Source: M2408 sp046303515
GTDB taxonomy: Bacteria; Bacteroidota; Bacteroidia; Flavobacteriales_D; Crocinitomicaceae
Direction: 5' to 3'
Length of the DNA: 64,000 nt
Assembly (NCBI GenBank): GCA_046303515.1
Contig: JBKCGI010000088.1
Location: 1 to 64,000, forward strand
Positions within the stretch are counted from its first letter, which is position 1; each line of letters begins with the position of its first letter. Under the pieces are notes generated by a model that saw only the letters and a program-made list of their open reading frames with translations, had not been told where the DNA came from and did no database searches. Below are positions 27,874 to 36,890 of the stretch, one piece after another. The position numbers were made by a program, and so were the translations under genes.

Positions 27874-29565
27874 ATGAGTGAGAATATACGAGGAGCCGAA
27901 TCCGTAATGAGAAGCCTAGTAGCCGAAGGAGTTGAAACCATATTTGGTTACCCTGGTGGAGCGATTATGCCAATTTACGATGCGCTCTATGATTTTAAAG
28001 ATACCGTAAATCACATACTTGTCAGACACGAACAAGGTGCAATTCATGCGGCTCAAGGATTTGCGCGAACTTCCAAAAAAGTCGGGGTATGTTTCGCTAC
28101 TTCAGGCCCAGGTGCAACCAATTTAATTACTGGTTTAGCTGATGCAATGATAGATTCCACACCTGTTGTTTGTATAACGGGGCAAGTGCATTCACATTTA
28201 TTGGGTACGGATGCTTTTCAAGAAACAGATGTTATAGGAATCTCCATGCCGGTTACTAAATGGAACATTCAAGTGACGAAAGCGGAAGATATTGCTTCAG
28301 CAATTGCTAGAGCATTTTACATTGCTAGAAGTGGTCGTCCAGGTCCTGTTTTGGTCGATATTACCAAAGATGCGCAATTTGGAATGACCGATTTTCATTA
28401 TGAAAAATGTCAAGGATTTAGATCTTACGTTCCAGTTCCAAAGTTAAATTATGAGAAGTTAAATGAAGCAGCTTCCTTGATAAATTTGGCTAGAAAACCA
28501 TATTTAGTAATTGGTCAAGGAATCTTATTGTCTGAGGCTGAGCAGCAATTGAAAGCTTTTGCAGAAAAAACAGGAATTCCTGTAGCTTCAACCTTACTAG
28601 GTTTAGGTGCATTTCCAGCTGATCATCCCTTGTATGTGGGTTACTTGGGGATGCATGGAAATTATGCTCCAAATGTTTTAACGAATGAATGTGATTTGTT
28701 GATTGCAGTCGGAATGCGTTTTGATGACCGAGTAACGGGAGATGTTTCTCGTTATGCGAAGCAAGCCAAAGTAATTCATATCGATATAGATTCTGCAGAA
28801 TTAAATAAAATTGTGAAAGCTGATGTTGGGATTCATGCGGACGCCAAAGAAGCACTTGCAGAATTGACAAAATTGGTTCAAATCAACGTACATAGCGAAT
28901 GGTTAGATGAGTTTAGAACCTTAGAAAAAAAGGAGTATAAGGAAGTAGTTAAAAATGCTATTGAACCAACGGATGATCAATTGCGTATGGCTGAGGTGGT
29001 GCGATATCTTTCTGATAAAACGAATGGTAAAGCAACGATTGTGACAGATGTTGGTCAGCACCAGATGATTACCTCTCGCTATTATCAATACAATCGTCCA
29101 AATGGAAATATCACTTCTGGTGGTTTAGGAACAATGGGATTTGCGCTTCCAGCTGCAATTGGTGCTAAGTTAGGAGACCCTTCTCAAACTGTTGTAGCGA
29201 TTATTGGAGATGGTGGTTTTCAAATGACGATTCAAGAGTTAGGAACAATTTTGCAAGCTAAAATCGATATCAAGATCATGATTTTAAACAATAATTTCTT
29301 GGGAATGGTACGTCAGTGGCAGCAATTGTTTTTCGACAGAAGATATTCTTTCACGGAAATTGTGAATCCTGAGTTTACGATGATTGCCAATGGATATGGG
29401 ATCACTTCAACAAAAATTAGTAACAGAAATCAATTAAGAGCTTCTATCGAAACGATGTTAAATCATCCGAAAGCATACTTGTTGGAAGTAGTAGTTGAAA
29501 AAGAGGAAAATGTTTTCCCAATGGTAGAAACTGGCGCTTCGGTTTCAGAAATAAGACTTAAATAA
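27874..29565 (+). CDS. ilvB: Acetolactate synthase large subunit
   Basis: A 563-aa ThDP-dependent enzyme that condenses pyruvate with pyruvate or 2-oxobutyrate. The catalytic Glu lies in VRHEQGAIHAAQG, the FAD/oxidase-like middle domain has GMRFDDRVTGD, and the ThDP motif is GDGGFQMTIQELGTI...NNN. ATG 27874 was preferred over a TTG at 27841, which lies in the preceding hairpin arm and adds residues outside the family. The small subunit follows 10 nt later. Confidence 0.97.
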   Translation: MSENIRGAESVMRSLVAEGVETIFGYPGGAIMPIYDALYDFKDTVNHILVRHEQGAIHAAQGFARTSKKVGVCFATSGPGATNLITGLADAMIDSTPVVCITGQVHSHLLGTDAFQETDVIGISMPVTKWNIQVTKAEDIASAIARAFYIARSGRPGPVLVDITKDAQFGMTDFHYEKCQGFRSYVPVPKLNYEKLNEAASLINLARKPYLVIGQGILLSEAEQQLKAFAEKTGIPVASTLLGLGAFPADHPLYVGYLGMHGNYAPNVLTNECDLLIAVGMRFDDRVTGDVSRYAKQAKVIHIDIDSAELNKIVKADVGIHADAKEALAELTKLVQINVHSEWLDEFRTLEKKEYKEVVKNAIEPTDDQLRMAEVVRYLSDKTNGKATIVTDVGQHQMITSRYYQYNRPNGNITSGGLGTMGFALPAAIGAKLGDPSQTVVAIIGDGGFQMTIQELGTILQAKIDIKIMILNNNFLGMVRQWQQLFFDRRYSFTEIVNPEFTMIANGYGITSTKISNRNQLRASIETMLNHPKAYLLEVVVEKEENVFPMVETGASVSEIRLK

Positions 29566-29575
29566 AATTTATAAA

Positions 29576-30115
29576 ATGGTACAAACATTTAACATATCAA
29601 TATTTACCGAAAATACAGTCGGAATGCTGAATAGGATAACCATCATTTTTACGAGAAGGCACATCAATATCGAAAGTATTACCGCTTCTGAATCAGAAAT
29701 TAAAGGAATTCATCGTTACACAATTGTTGTCAATGTGGAACTTGATTTGGTAAAAAAGGTGGTCGCTCAAATTGAAAAACAAATTGAAGTGGTAAAAGCA
29801 TTTTACCACACCGACGAAGATGTAATATACCAAGAATTGGCTTTATTCAAATTGCCAACAGAAATTTTCATTCAAGAAGGAGGAGTGGAGCGCACCATCA
29901 GAGCACATAACATCCGAGTATTGACAATGGAAAAAGAATTTGTAGTGCTTGAAAAATCTGGACGTCCAGAAGAACTCGACTTGCTTTACAATGAATTGAA
30001 ACCATATGGCTTACTTGAATTTGTGCGCTCAGGAAGAATTGCAATCACAAAACCAATGAAAACCTTGGAAGCTTTCTTGGCCGATTTAAGATCAGGAATA
30101 GTTTACAATGGATAG
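29576..30115 (+). CDS. ilvN: Acetolactate synthase small (regulatory) subunit
   Basis: A 179-aa protein with an N-terminal ACT domain (NISIFTENTVGMLNRITIIFTRRHINIESI), which in this family binds valine for feedback inhibition and activates the large subunit. A C-terminal domain completes the usual length. It starts 10 nt after ilvB, as expected for a stoichiometric partner. Confidence 0.95.
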   Translation: MVQTFNISIFTENTVGMLNRITIIFTRRHINIESITASESEIKGIHRYTIVVNVELDLVKKVVAQIEKQIEVVKAFYHTDEDVIYQELALFKLPTEIFIQEGGVERTIRAHNIRVLTMEKEFVVLEKSGRPEELDLLYNELKPYGLLEFVRSGRIAITKPMKTLEAFLADLRSGIVYNG

Positions 30116-30124
30116 AATAGAAAT

Positions 30125-30163
30125 GGATGTGGTAAAGACGTAACATGTTACGTCTCCACATCT
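30125..30163. repeat. REP-like palindrome between ilvN and ilvC
   Basis: A 7-bp outer stem (GATGTGG / CCACATC) and a 9-bp inner stem (AGACGTAAC / GTTACGTCT) are joined by a 3-nt bulge around a minimal AT apex. The GTgg..AGACGTnnCATGnnACGTCTcCAC layout resembles short palindromes dispersed in Bacteroidota genomes. The T-poor 3' flank (TTTCTAAAT) makes it a weak terminator at most. Confidence 0.6.
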
Positions 30164-30194
30164 TTCTAAATAAAATTTTAAGAAATAAAAAATA

Positions 30195-31670
30195 ATGGAA
30201 AATTACTTCAACATCCTAACCCTCAGACAACAACTCCAACAATTAGGAGTATGTGAATTTATGGATAACAGCCATTTTCAAGATGGTGTAACTGCTCTTT
30301 TAGGAAAAAAAATTGTCATTGTTGGCTGTGGAGCTCAAGGCTTAAATCAAGGATTAAATTTAAGAGATTCTGGCTTGGATATTTCTTATACTTTAAGAAA
30401 AGATGCGATTGAATCTCAAAGACAATCTTGGAAAAATGCTACAGAAAATGGTTTCCATGTTGGAACCTATGAGGAATTAATTCCTACTGCTGATTTGGTC
30501 ATCAATTTAACACCAGACAAACAACATTCTCAAGTTATAAATGCGGTGATGCCTTTAATGAAACAAGGAGCTACTCTTTCTTATTCGCATGGTTTCAACA
30601 TTGTAGAAGAAGGAATGCAAATCAGAAAGGACATTACGGTAATTATGGTTGCTCCAAAATGTCCAGGAACTGAAGTGCGCGAAGAATACAAACGTGGATT
30701 TGGAGTTCCAACTTTGATTGCTGTCCATCCTGAAAATGACCCAGAAAACAAAGGCTGGGATTTAGCAAAAGCTTACGCAGTTGGAACAGGTGGACACAAA
30801 GCAGGTGTATTGAAATCTTCTTTTGTGGCTGAAGTGAAATCAGATTTAATGGGCGAACAAACGATATTATGTGGCGTTTTACAAGCAGCTTCCATTTTGT
30901 GTTTTGATAAAATGACTGAAAAAGGTGTTGATGAAAATTACGCAGCGAGCTTGATTCAATATGGTTGGGAAACAATTACGGAAGCCTTAAAACACGGTGG
31001 AATTACAGCGATGATGGACCGTTTATCTAATCCTTCAAAAGTAAAAGCATTTGAATTAGCAGAGGAATTAAAGGAAATTCTCAGACCATTATTTATCAAA
31101 CATTTAGACGATATCATGAGTGGCGAATTTTCCAAAACGATGATGGAAGATTGGGCGAACGACGACAAAAATTTGTTGACTTGGAGAGAAGCAACCGCTA
31201 AAACGAATTTCGAGCAAACCGAAGCAAACGTAAAAATTTCAGAACAAGAATTTTTTGACAATGGTGTTTTGATGGTCGCTTTTGTGCGCGCTGGAGTTGA
31301 ATTGGCTTATGAAATCATGGTGGAAGCTGGAATCAAAGAAGAATCTGCGTATTACGAATCCTTGCATGAATTGCCATTGATTGCAAATACTGTTGCAAGA
31401 AAAAAATTGTACGAAATGAACAAAGTAATTTCCGATACCGCTGAATACGGTTGCTATTTGTTTGATCATGCCTGTAAACCACTTTTGGCTAATTTTATGC
31501 AAAAAATAGATTCCGATGTAATTGGTAAAAACTTCAATGCTGGCAAAGATACTGGTGTAGATAACAAAAAAATAATTGCAGTCAATAAGGCCATTCGTTC
31601 CCATGAAATCGAAAAAATTGGTGAAATTTTGCGAAATTCCATGACCGAAATGAAAGCCTTGAATAATTGA
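30195..31670 (+). CDS. ilvC: Ketol-acid reductoisomerase (class II, long form)
   Basis: A 491-aa enzyme that isomerises and reduces acetolactate or acetohydroxybutyrate with NADPH. The nucleotide-binding loop is VGCGAQGLNQGLNLRDSG, followed by YTLRKDAIESQRQSW. The metal-binding knotted domain shows VAPKCPGTEVREEYKRGFG, DLMGEQTILCGVLQ and a duplicated C-terminal domain, as in the about 490-aa E. coli type. It sits after ilvN across a REP-like palindrome and before ilvA. Confidence 0.96.
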   Translation: MENYFNILTLRQQLQQLGVCEFMDNSHFQDGVTALLGKKIVIVGCGAQGLNQGLNLRDSGLDISYTLRKDAIESQRQSWKNATENGFHVGTYEELIPTADLVINLTPDKQHSQVINAVMPLMKQGATLSYSHGFNIVEEGMQIRKDITVIMVAPKCPGTEVREEYKRGFGVPTLIAVHPENDPENKGWDLAKAYAVGTGGHKAGVLKSSFVAEVKSDLMGEQTILCGVLQAASILCFDKMTEKGVDENYAASLIQYGWETITEALKHGGITAMMDRLSNPSKVKAFELAEELKEILRPLFIKHLDDIMSGEFSKTMMEDWANDDKNLLTWREATAKTNFEQTEANVKISEQEFFDNGVLMVAFVRAGVELAYEIMVEAGIKEESAYYESLHELPLIANTVARKKLYEMNKVISDTAEYGCYLFDHACKPLLANFMQKIDSDVIGKNFNAGKDTGVDNKKIIAVNKAIRSHEIEKIGEILRNSMTEMKALNN

Positions 31671-31674
31671 AGCC

Positions 31675-31691
31675 AAACCCTATCGGGGTTT
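31675..31691 (+). other. Short GC hairpin between ilvC and ilvA
   Basis: AAACCC and GGGTTT form a 6-bp stem around a 5-nt loop in the 39-nt spacer. No T run follows, so it is more likely a minor translational or stability element than a terminator. Confidence 0.4.
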
Positions 31692-31709
31692 AACAAATTA
31701 ACAAAATCC

Positions 31710-32954
31710 ATGATCGAACTAAAAAACATACAAGACGCAGCCACAAATTTGAAGCAAGTAATCATCCAAACACCTTGTGCTCCAAGTTTGAATTTGTCCG
31801 ACAAATACCATGCGAATATTTTCCTCAAAAGAGAAGATTTGCAGGTCGTTCGTTCCTACAAAATCCGTGGCGCCTACACAAAAATTTCTAGTTTAGAGGC
31901 AACTTCCAAAGCAAAAGGAATTGTGTGCGCCAGTGCTGGAAATCACGCACAAGGAGTAGCACTTTCTTGTAAAACTTTAGGGATAAAAGGAGTGATTTTC
32001 ATGCCCGCAACTACTCCCAAACAAAAGGTAAAGCAAGTAGAATTATTCGGAAAAGAATTTGTGGAAATTGTGTTGGTGGGTGACACCTTCGACGATGCTT
32101 TTCACGAAGCTAAAAAATACTGTGAGAGCAATGAAATGGAGTTTATCCATCCATTTGACGACGAAAAAGTGATTACTGGTCAAGGAACAGTTGCCTTGGA
32201 AATTTTGGATGCAATTCAAACACCGATTGATTATGTTTTTGTACCGATTGGAGGTGGAGGTTTGGCTGCGGGAGTGTGTTCTGTTTTTAGTCAGTTGAGT
32301 CCCAATACCAAAATCATTGGTGTGGAACCTGCTGGAGCAAATTCGATGCAAACGTCGATAAAAAATGGTGTAAATACCACTTTAGAAACAATCGATAAAT
32401 TTGTTGATGGAGCAGCTGTTAAACGCGTTGGAGATCTAACTTTTGAGATTTGCAAAAACTATTTGTCGGATGTAATTCCTGTTCCAGAAGGGAAAGTTTG
32501 CACCACCATTTTGAGTTTATACAACGAAGAAGCCATGGTTGTTGAGCCAGCTGGAGCCTTGACAATTGCTGCCTTGGATTTCTATAAAGAGGAAATCAAG
32601 GGAAAAAATGTGGTTTGTATTGTGAGTGGCAGTAACAACGACATCACCCGAACGGAAGAAATCAAGGAGCGCAGTTTGTTTTACGAAGGTTTGAAGCATT
32701 ATTTTTTAATTCAATTTCCGCAGCGACCAGGTGCTTTGAAAGCTTTTGTTTCAGAGGTTTTAGGTCCAGATGACGACATTACTTATTTTCAATTTTCCAA
32801 GAAAAATAGTCGTGAAAGTGGTCCAGCGGTGGTGGGCATCGAACTCAAAAACAAGGAAGATTTAGATGCGATAAAAGCCAAGATGCACAACTTACATTTT
32901 GCTTTCGAATACTTGAATGATAATTTATTGTTGTACAGCCAGTTGATTGGTTAG
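31710..32954 (+). CDS. ilvA: Threonine ammonia-lyase (threonine dehydratase)
   Basis: A 414-aa PLP enzyme of fold type II that converts threonine to 2-oxobutyrate, the entry to isoleucine. PLP-lysine K51 lies in VRSYKIRGAY; SAGNHAQGVA binds substrate, and PIGGGGLAAG is the phosphate-binding glycine loop. A single C-terminal ACT-like domain (about 325-414, HYFLIQFPQRPGALKAFV) gives the short biosynthetic form. Last gene of the ilv operon. Its presence fits an Ile-dominated leader peptide. Confidence 0.95.
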   Translation: MIELKNIQDAATNLKQVIIQTPCAPSLNLSDKYHANIFLKREDLQVVRSYKIRGAYTKISSLEATSKAKGIVCASAGNHAQGVALSCKTLGIKGVIFMPATTPKQKVKQVELFGKEFVEIVLVGDTFDDAFHEAKKYCESNEMEFIHPFDDEKVITGQGTVALEILDAIQTPIDYVFVPIGGGGLAAGVCSVFSQLSPNTKIIGVEPAGANSMQTSIKNGVNTTLETIDKFVDGAAVKRVGDLTFEICKNYLSDVIPVPEGKVCTTILSLYNEEAMVVEPAGALTIAALDFYKEEIKGKNVVCIVSGSNNDITRTEEIKERSLFYEGLKHYFLIQFPQRPGALKAFVSEVLGPDDDITYFQFSKKNSRESGPAVVGIELKNKEDLDAIKAKMHNLHFAFEYLNDNLLLYSQLIG

Positions 32955-32995
32955 TAGGAAAAAAGTTTTAGGAAAATACGAGTCTTTTATGTTTT

Positions 32996-33065
32996 GAAGC
33001 TTTTTCCCGCTATCCGTTTCAATCTTTTTTTGCAAAAAAGGATTTTCACTTTTATCGGGGCTAGG
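32996..33065 (-). repeat. Structured intergenic element, copy A
   Basis: Read on the minus strand it begins CCTAGCCCCGAT, contains a hairpin made of AATCC + T run against A run + GATT, and ends GGATAGCGGGAAAAAGCTT. The copy at 57872 has the same frame (CCTAAGCCCAGAT ... ATCCT, hairpin, AGAT ... GGACAGCTGGAAATAGCTC) with a completely different central hairpin. Conserved ends with a variable structured core suggest an RNA or mobile repeat. Similar elements are, from memory, frequent between genes in Bacteroidota. Confidence 0.55.
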
Positions 33066-33067
33066 GG

Positions 33068-33337
33068 CTAGCCGAGTTCAATGAAATCTTGAATAAAATC
33101 AGTCAGTTGTTCTTGCTCTTCATCAAATTTTAATACAAGTCGAGAAGATAATTTTTCAATCCAATTATCTATTTCTGAGATGGAATCATAATGATGTAAA
33201 AAATTAAGACGTTTATTATTAATATTAAAATCCTCAAAGAAAATAAGTAAATCATCTTTGAAATTATCATAATAATTTCCATCAGGCAGATGCAATCGGT
33301 TTTCTAAATAGCTTATTTTTTCTTGAAAGGTTAGCAT
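33068..33337 (-). CDS. Small acidic protein of unknown function, next to the PLD-helicase
   Basis: An 89-aa, mainly helical and acidic protein (DFNINNKRLNFLHHYDSISE, then FDEEQEQLTDFIQDFIELG). No signal peptide or membrane segment. It starts 14 nt after the helicase stop codon on the same strand and is probably cotranscribed. I do not recognise a family. As a small partner of a nuclease-helicase it could be an accessory or regulatory subunit, but nothing in the sequence shows this. Confidence 0.55.
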   Translation of the reverse strand: MLTFQEKISYLENRLHLPDGNYYDNFKDDLLIFFEDFNINNKRLNFLHHYDSISEIDNWIEKLSSRLVLKFDEEQEQLTDFIQDFIELG

Positions 33338-33351
33338 GTTACTTAGAAAAA

Positions 33352-36309
33352 TTAGTTGATTGGAGATAGTTTTACTTCTTTATTTGTAGGAATAAATTCG
33401 AGTAAATAATCATACAAAGATTGTTCTACCGGACTCTCAAGTTGAAAAGATATTTCTACTATAGAAACCATTTTACCATTTTCATCCCTTATTTTTTCTT
33501 CTTTCTCAGAATTATGAATAAGATTTATATTTCCTAAATAGTAAAAATCTTTATCTTCAAAATTTGATTTTTTGACAAATAAAGGAATTCTCATTTCATA
33601 TTTTGATTGTTGCAAAATAGCACTAACATCTGGGGACTTAAAATTTCGCTTATTTTTTGACATCCAGATAAATTCATTTCTTGATGCAAATCGGTCATGA
33701 TATTTTGTAGTGGCAGAAATATCTTCTTCTTTGTGGTAATTTACAAAAATCGCACAATCTTTTTTATTTTTTTCAATCATATATCCACCAACATTTTGCG
33801 CAACAGGATTTTCATCCCATTTTAAAATCCTAAATGCATCTTTTCTAGTGTATTTTTGATTTAATATAAAATCGTTTTTTGCAAATTCTACTTTAGATTT
33901 ATTTTGCAAATTTTGACTGGAGTAATTACACAAATCAATTAAATAAGTTTTGACATCATCATCAGCAATTAGTGTTTTCATTGAATCACCAAATCTGATA
34001 TTTTCGTTTTCAAAAACAACATTTGAATATTTTCTGTTTACACCAATTTTCACTAATTGCTTATTAACTTTTTCGGTAACAAAAAGCCCGTTTATGTTGT
34101 GTATTGCATGTAAAAAAGTATCATCATCTATTGCGTAATTAGTATCGGCATAATAATTCGAGGAATATTGAGAAAAACTTATTTCACCTTTAACAAGCAA
34201 ACTTTTAAGCAAATGTAATTCTATAAATCTCAAAGGGTTTAAAACTTCTTTGGATAAAAATGAAAGTAACTCTAAATTATATTTGTGAACTTTTTGAATA
34301 GGTTCATTTTGACCTAATAGAAAAGCATAATAAGATTCGTAATTTGTTACATATTGGTAAGGATCTCTTTCTCCATGGATTACAAAATCCATCATTTTTG
34401 GAATTCGGCCTATTTTTCCCTTTAAGGAGTTGTATTCTTGAACTAAAATCCTTTTTTCTTGAAGTTTACCAGTATTTATTGAATGAAAAATTTTTTCTTT
34501 TACAATTCTATCAAAATAAATAGTTGATGCACCAATTAAAGATTTTTCTGGTCTGTTTACTAATTTTCTAAGATTATCTTTTACATAGGTTTTATCTCCA
34601 AAAAGTGCAATTGGCACTAAAAAGTTGTTTTGATAATTTCCAATAAAATCAATTACGGTTACATAAGATTTTCCCTCAGTTTTTCTTAAACCTCTTCCTA
34701 ATTGTTGCACAAATACAATTGCTGACTGAGTTGGTCGTAACATTACAATTTGATTAACCCGAGGAATATCTATTCCCTCATTGAAAATGTCAACTGTAAA
34801 TATGTAATCTAATTTTATTTCTAAATCATCAGTTTCAAGAAGGTCAATTGCTCTAGATCTTTCTGCTTCACTTGATTTGCTTGAAAGAAAAAGCGTTTTT
34901 AATCCTGTTTTATTAAATTCTTCAGATAAGTATTCACATATTTCTTGGCGAGAGCAAAAAATCAACCCCCTTACAATACCGTCATTTGTACCAAAAAGTT
35001 TTAATTTTGAAATAATGTGGTCAGCTCTTTCTGTTTTGTTTAAATCTAAAAAACTTACCTTGTCATCTACTAATTCACCATTTATTTCAATGTCAGAAAT
35101 TCCATAATAATGAAAGGGTACAAGCATATCGTGAGCCAAGGCATCATGTAATCTTATTTCATAGGCAATATTGTAATCAAATAATGCAAAAACATCCTTG
35201 CTATCAGTTCTTTCAGGTGTAGCCGTCATGCCTAAAAGAAAGGTTGGTTTAAAATGATTTAATATTTTTTGATAACTGTCAGCGCTTGCTCGATGCGTTT
35301 CATCAATTATTATATAATCGAAATGATTAGCGGAAAATTTTTTTAAATGATCTTCTCGACTAAAAGTCTGTATTGTTGAAAAAATGTAATCCGCGCTGGT
35401 ATCAGTTTGATTTCCCGAGTAAAGTCCATATTTGATTTTTTCACCAAGTATATTTTTAAAACTTTCCATCGATTTTGAAGCTATGTTTCTCCTATGAACC
35501 AAAAACAAAATTCGCTTGGGTTTTACTTTTAATACATCAAATGCAGATAAATATGTTTTTCCAGTTCCAGTCGCAGAAATTAGAAGAGCTTTGTTTTTTC
35601 CTTGTTTTCTTAGGTGTTCCAAATTGGCTAAAGCCATTTTTTGCATTTCATTTGGCTCTACTTTTATAGTTTCATTTTCAAGAAGTGCCTTTCGCAAACC
35701 TAGTCTCAATTTTTTTTCAGAATTATACACAAAGGCATATTTTTCCAAATACTCCTCAGTAACAAAATGAGAAGATTCAAAAACCTTATTAAATTCGTTT
35801 AATGTTTGCTTAAATAACTCACTATCTTTATGCGCTGTAACTTTTAAATTCCATTCTTTATTTTTGGTAAGTGCATTTTGTGTAATATTGCTACTACCTA
35901 TGATAATTGTATAATACGATTTATGAGTAAATAAGAATCCTTTTGAATGAAAGTCAGATTCTTTAGCAATTTTAAGTTCAACATTATTTAATTGCTTAAG
36001 TCTTTTTAATGCTTCTGGTTCAGTAAAATTTAAGTATTCCGAAACTAGTATTTTACCACTTATATTTTTTGCTTGCAACTCCAAAAGTTCTCCAAATAAA
36101 GATGCTACTCCGCCTGATGTAATAAATGCAACCGACAGAAAAAAGGATTCGCAAGACCTTAATTCATCTAAAATGGTGGTTAAAACCTTTTCGTTTAAAA
36201 TAGGATCATTTGTAACAATACTTGGTCGATATTCTAAAAATGATTCCGTGTTTTCATCGACAAAACCTGTTGTTACCGCATTTCTAATATTTAGTTTTAA
36301 GGCTTCCAT
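33352..36309 (-). CDS. PLD-like nuclease / SF2 helicase / DUF3427 fusion protein
   Basis: A 985-aa cytosolic protein. An N-terminal phospholipase-D-like nuclease domain (about 25-190) has one HxK motif, H121-S-K123, with GSSN at 138-141. The SF2 helicase follows: Walker A SATGTGKT (245-252), DETH box (336-339), MTATPER motif III region, and motif VI QLGRGLRKTEGK. The C-terminal third matches DUF3427. Proteins of this layout occur in variable genomic islands and resemble DNA-targeting defence proteins. It is packed between a Nudix gene (1-nt gap) and an 89-aa gene. Activity on foreign DNA is inferred from architecture. Confidence 0.9.
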   Translation of the reverse strand: MEALKLNIRNAVTTGFVDENTESFLEYRPSIVTNDPILNEKVLTTILDELRSCESFFLSVAFITSGGVASLFGELLELQAKNISGKILVSEYLNFTEPEALKRLKQLNNVELKIAKESDFHSKGFLFTHKSYYTIIIGSSNITQNALTKNKEWNLKVTAHKDSELFKQTLNEFNKVFESSHFVTEEYLEKYAFVYNSEKKLRLGLRKALLENETIKVEPNEMQKMALANLEHLRKQGKNKALLISATGTGKTYLSAFDVLKVKPKRILFLVHRRNIASKSMESFKNILGEKIKYGLYSGNQTDTSADYIFSTIQTFSREDHLKKFSANHFDYIIIDETHRASADSYQKILNHFKPTFLLGMTATPERTDSKDVFALFDYNIAYEIRLHDALAHDMLVPFHYYGISDIEINGELVDDKVSFLDLNKTERADHIISKLKLFGTNDGIVRGLIFCSRQEICEYLSEEFNKTGLKTLFLSSKSSEAERSRAIDLLETDDLEIKLDYIFTVDIFNEGIDIPRVNQIVMLRPTQSAIVFVQQLGRGLRKTEGKSYVTVIDFIGNYQNNFLVPIALFGDKTYVKDNLRKLVNRPEKSLIGASTIYFDRIVKEKIFHSINTGKLQEKRILVQEYNSLKGKIGRIPKMMDFVIHGERDPYQYVTNYESYYAFLLGQNEPIQKVHKYNLELLSFLSKEVLNPLRFIELHLLKSLLVKGEISFSQYSSNYYADTNYAIDDDTFLHAIHNINGLFVTEKVNKQLVKIGVNRKYSNVVFENENIRFGDSMKTLIADDDVKTYLIDLCNYSSQNLQNKSKVEFAKNDFILNQKYTRKDAFRILKWDENPVAQNVGGYMIEKNKKDCAIFVNYHKEEDISATTKYHDRFASRNEFIWMSKNKRNFKSPDVSAILQQSKYEMRIPLFVKKSNFEDKDFYYLGNINLIHNSEKEEKIRDENGKMVSIVEISFQLESPVEQSLYDYLLEFIPTNKEVKLSPIN

Positions 36310-36310
36310 T

Positions 36311-36706
36311 TTAATTTATGTCAATCAGTTTATCCACAATTGGAATATCAGCTGCAGCCCAATCGAGACTTCTTAGTTCTTTTAAAGTTAACCATTTATA
36401 ATCAAGATGCTCATTCAATGTTAATATCCCATCAATAATTTCACATTCAAAAGTGTCCATTATTATTCTAAAATCTGGGTAGGAATGGTCGACTCTAATT
36501 AAAAATTTATTTATGCGAATTATTAAATTAAGCTCCTCCTGTATTTCTCTTATAATTGTTTGTTCAATTAATTCTGATTCTTCCACTTTTCCACCTGGAA
36601 ATTCCCACTTTTTCGAAATATAATCGTATTTATTCTCATTTCTTTGGACACAAAGAATTTTATTATCTTGAATAATTACCGCGGCAGTCACATGAATTGT
36701 TTTCAT
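36311..36706 (-). CDS. MutT-like Nudix hydrolase
   Basis: A 131-aa Nudix protein starting at ATG 36706 (MKTIHVTAAVIIQDNKILCVQRNE); a frame extension to 36757 is not MutT-like. The Nudix box reads G-x5-E-x7-REI-x-EE with Asn where the usual last Gly stands. The KWEFPGGKVE lead-in and the C-terminal DYKWLTLKELRSLDWAAADIPIV are typical of 8-oxo-dGTP/CTP pyrophosphohydrolases. The gene ends one base before the PLD-helicase start, so the two are cotranscribed. This Nudix-helicase link may mean a role in the same module and not only in pool sanitation. Confidence 0.88.
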   Translation of the reverse strand: MKTIHVTAAVIIQDNKILCVQRNENKYDYISKKWEFPGGKVEESELIEQTIIREIQEELNLIIRINKFLIRVDHSYPDFRIIMDTFECEIIDGILTLNEHLDYKWLTLKELRSLDWAAADIPIVDKLIDIN

Positions 36707-36859
36707 GCTGCAAATTAATAGAATTTTATGACATGGCCAAAATTCCCAAAAAATCACTTTTTTTACTGATATAAATCCTATTATTTAATGTTTTTCAAAT
36801 CTATTTTTGGCGCGAAAAGTTGTGTAACCTGAATTACTTTTTTTCTGTGAAACATGGCT

Positions 36860-36867
36860 TAACTTTG
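36860..36867 (+). promoter_or_regulatory. -7 promoter box upstream of the CstB-like gene
   Basis: TAACTTTG matches the Bacteroidota TAnnTTTG box exactly, 23 nt before the start codon. No well-spaced TTG -33 element is seen, so the support is moderate. Confidence 0.55.
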
Positions 36868-36890
36868 ACTAAAATTAACACATATTTGTC

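Noticed and set aside
31675..31691. A terminator before ilvA
   Set aside because: The 6-bp stem has no T run after it (AACAAATTAAC follows), and ilvA belongs to the pathway, so read-through is expected.
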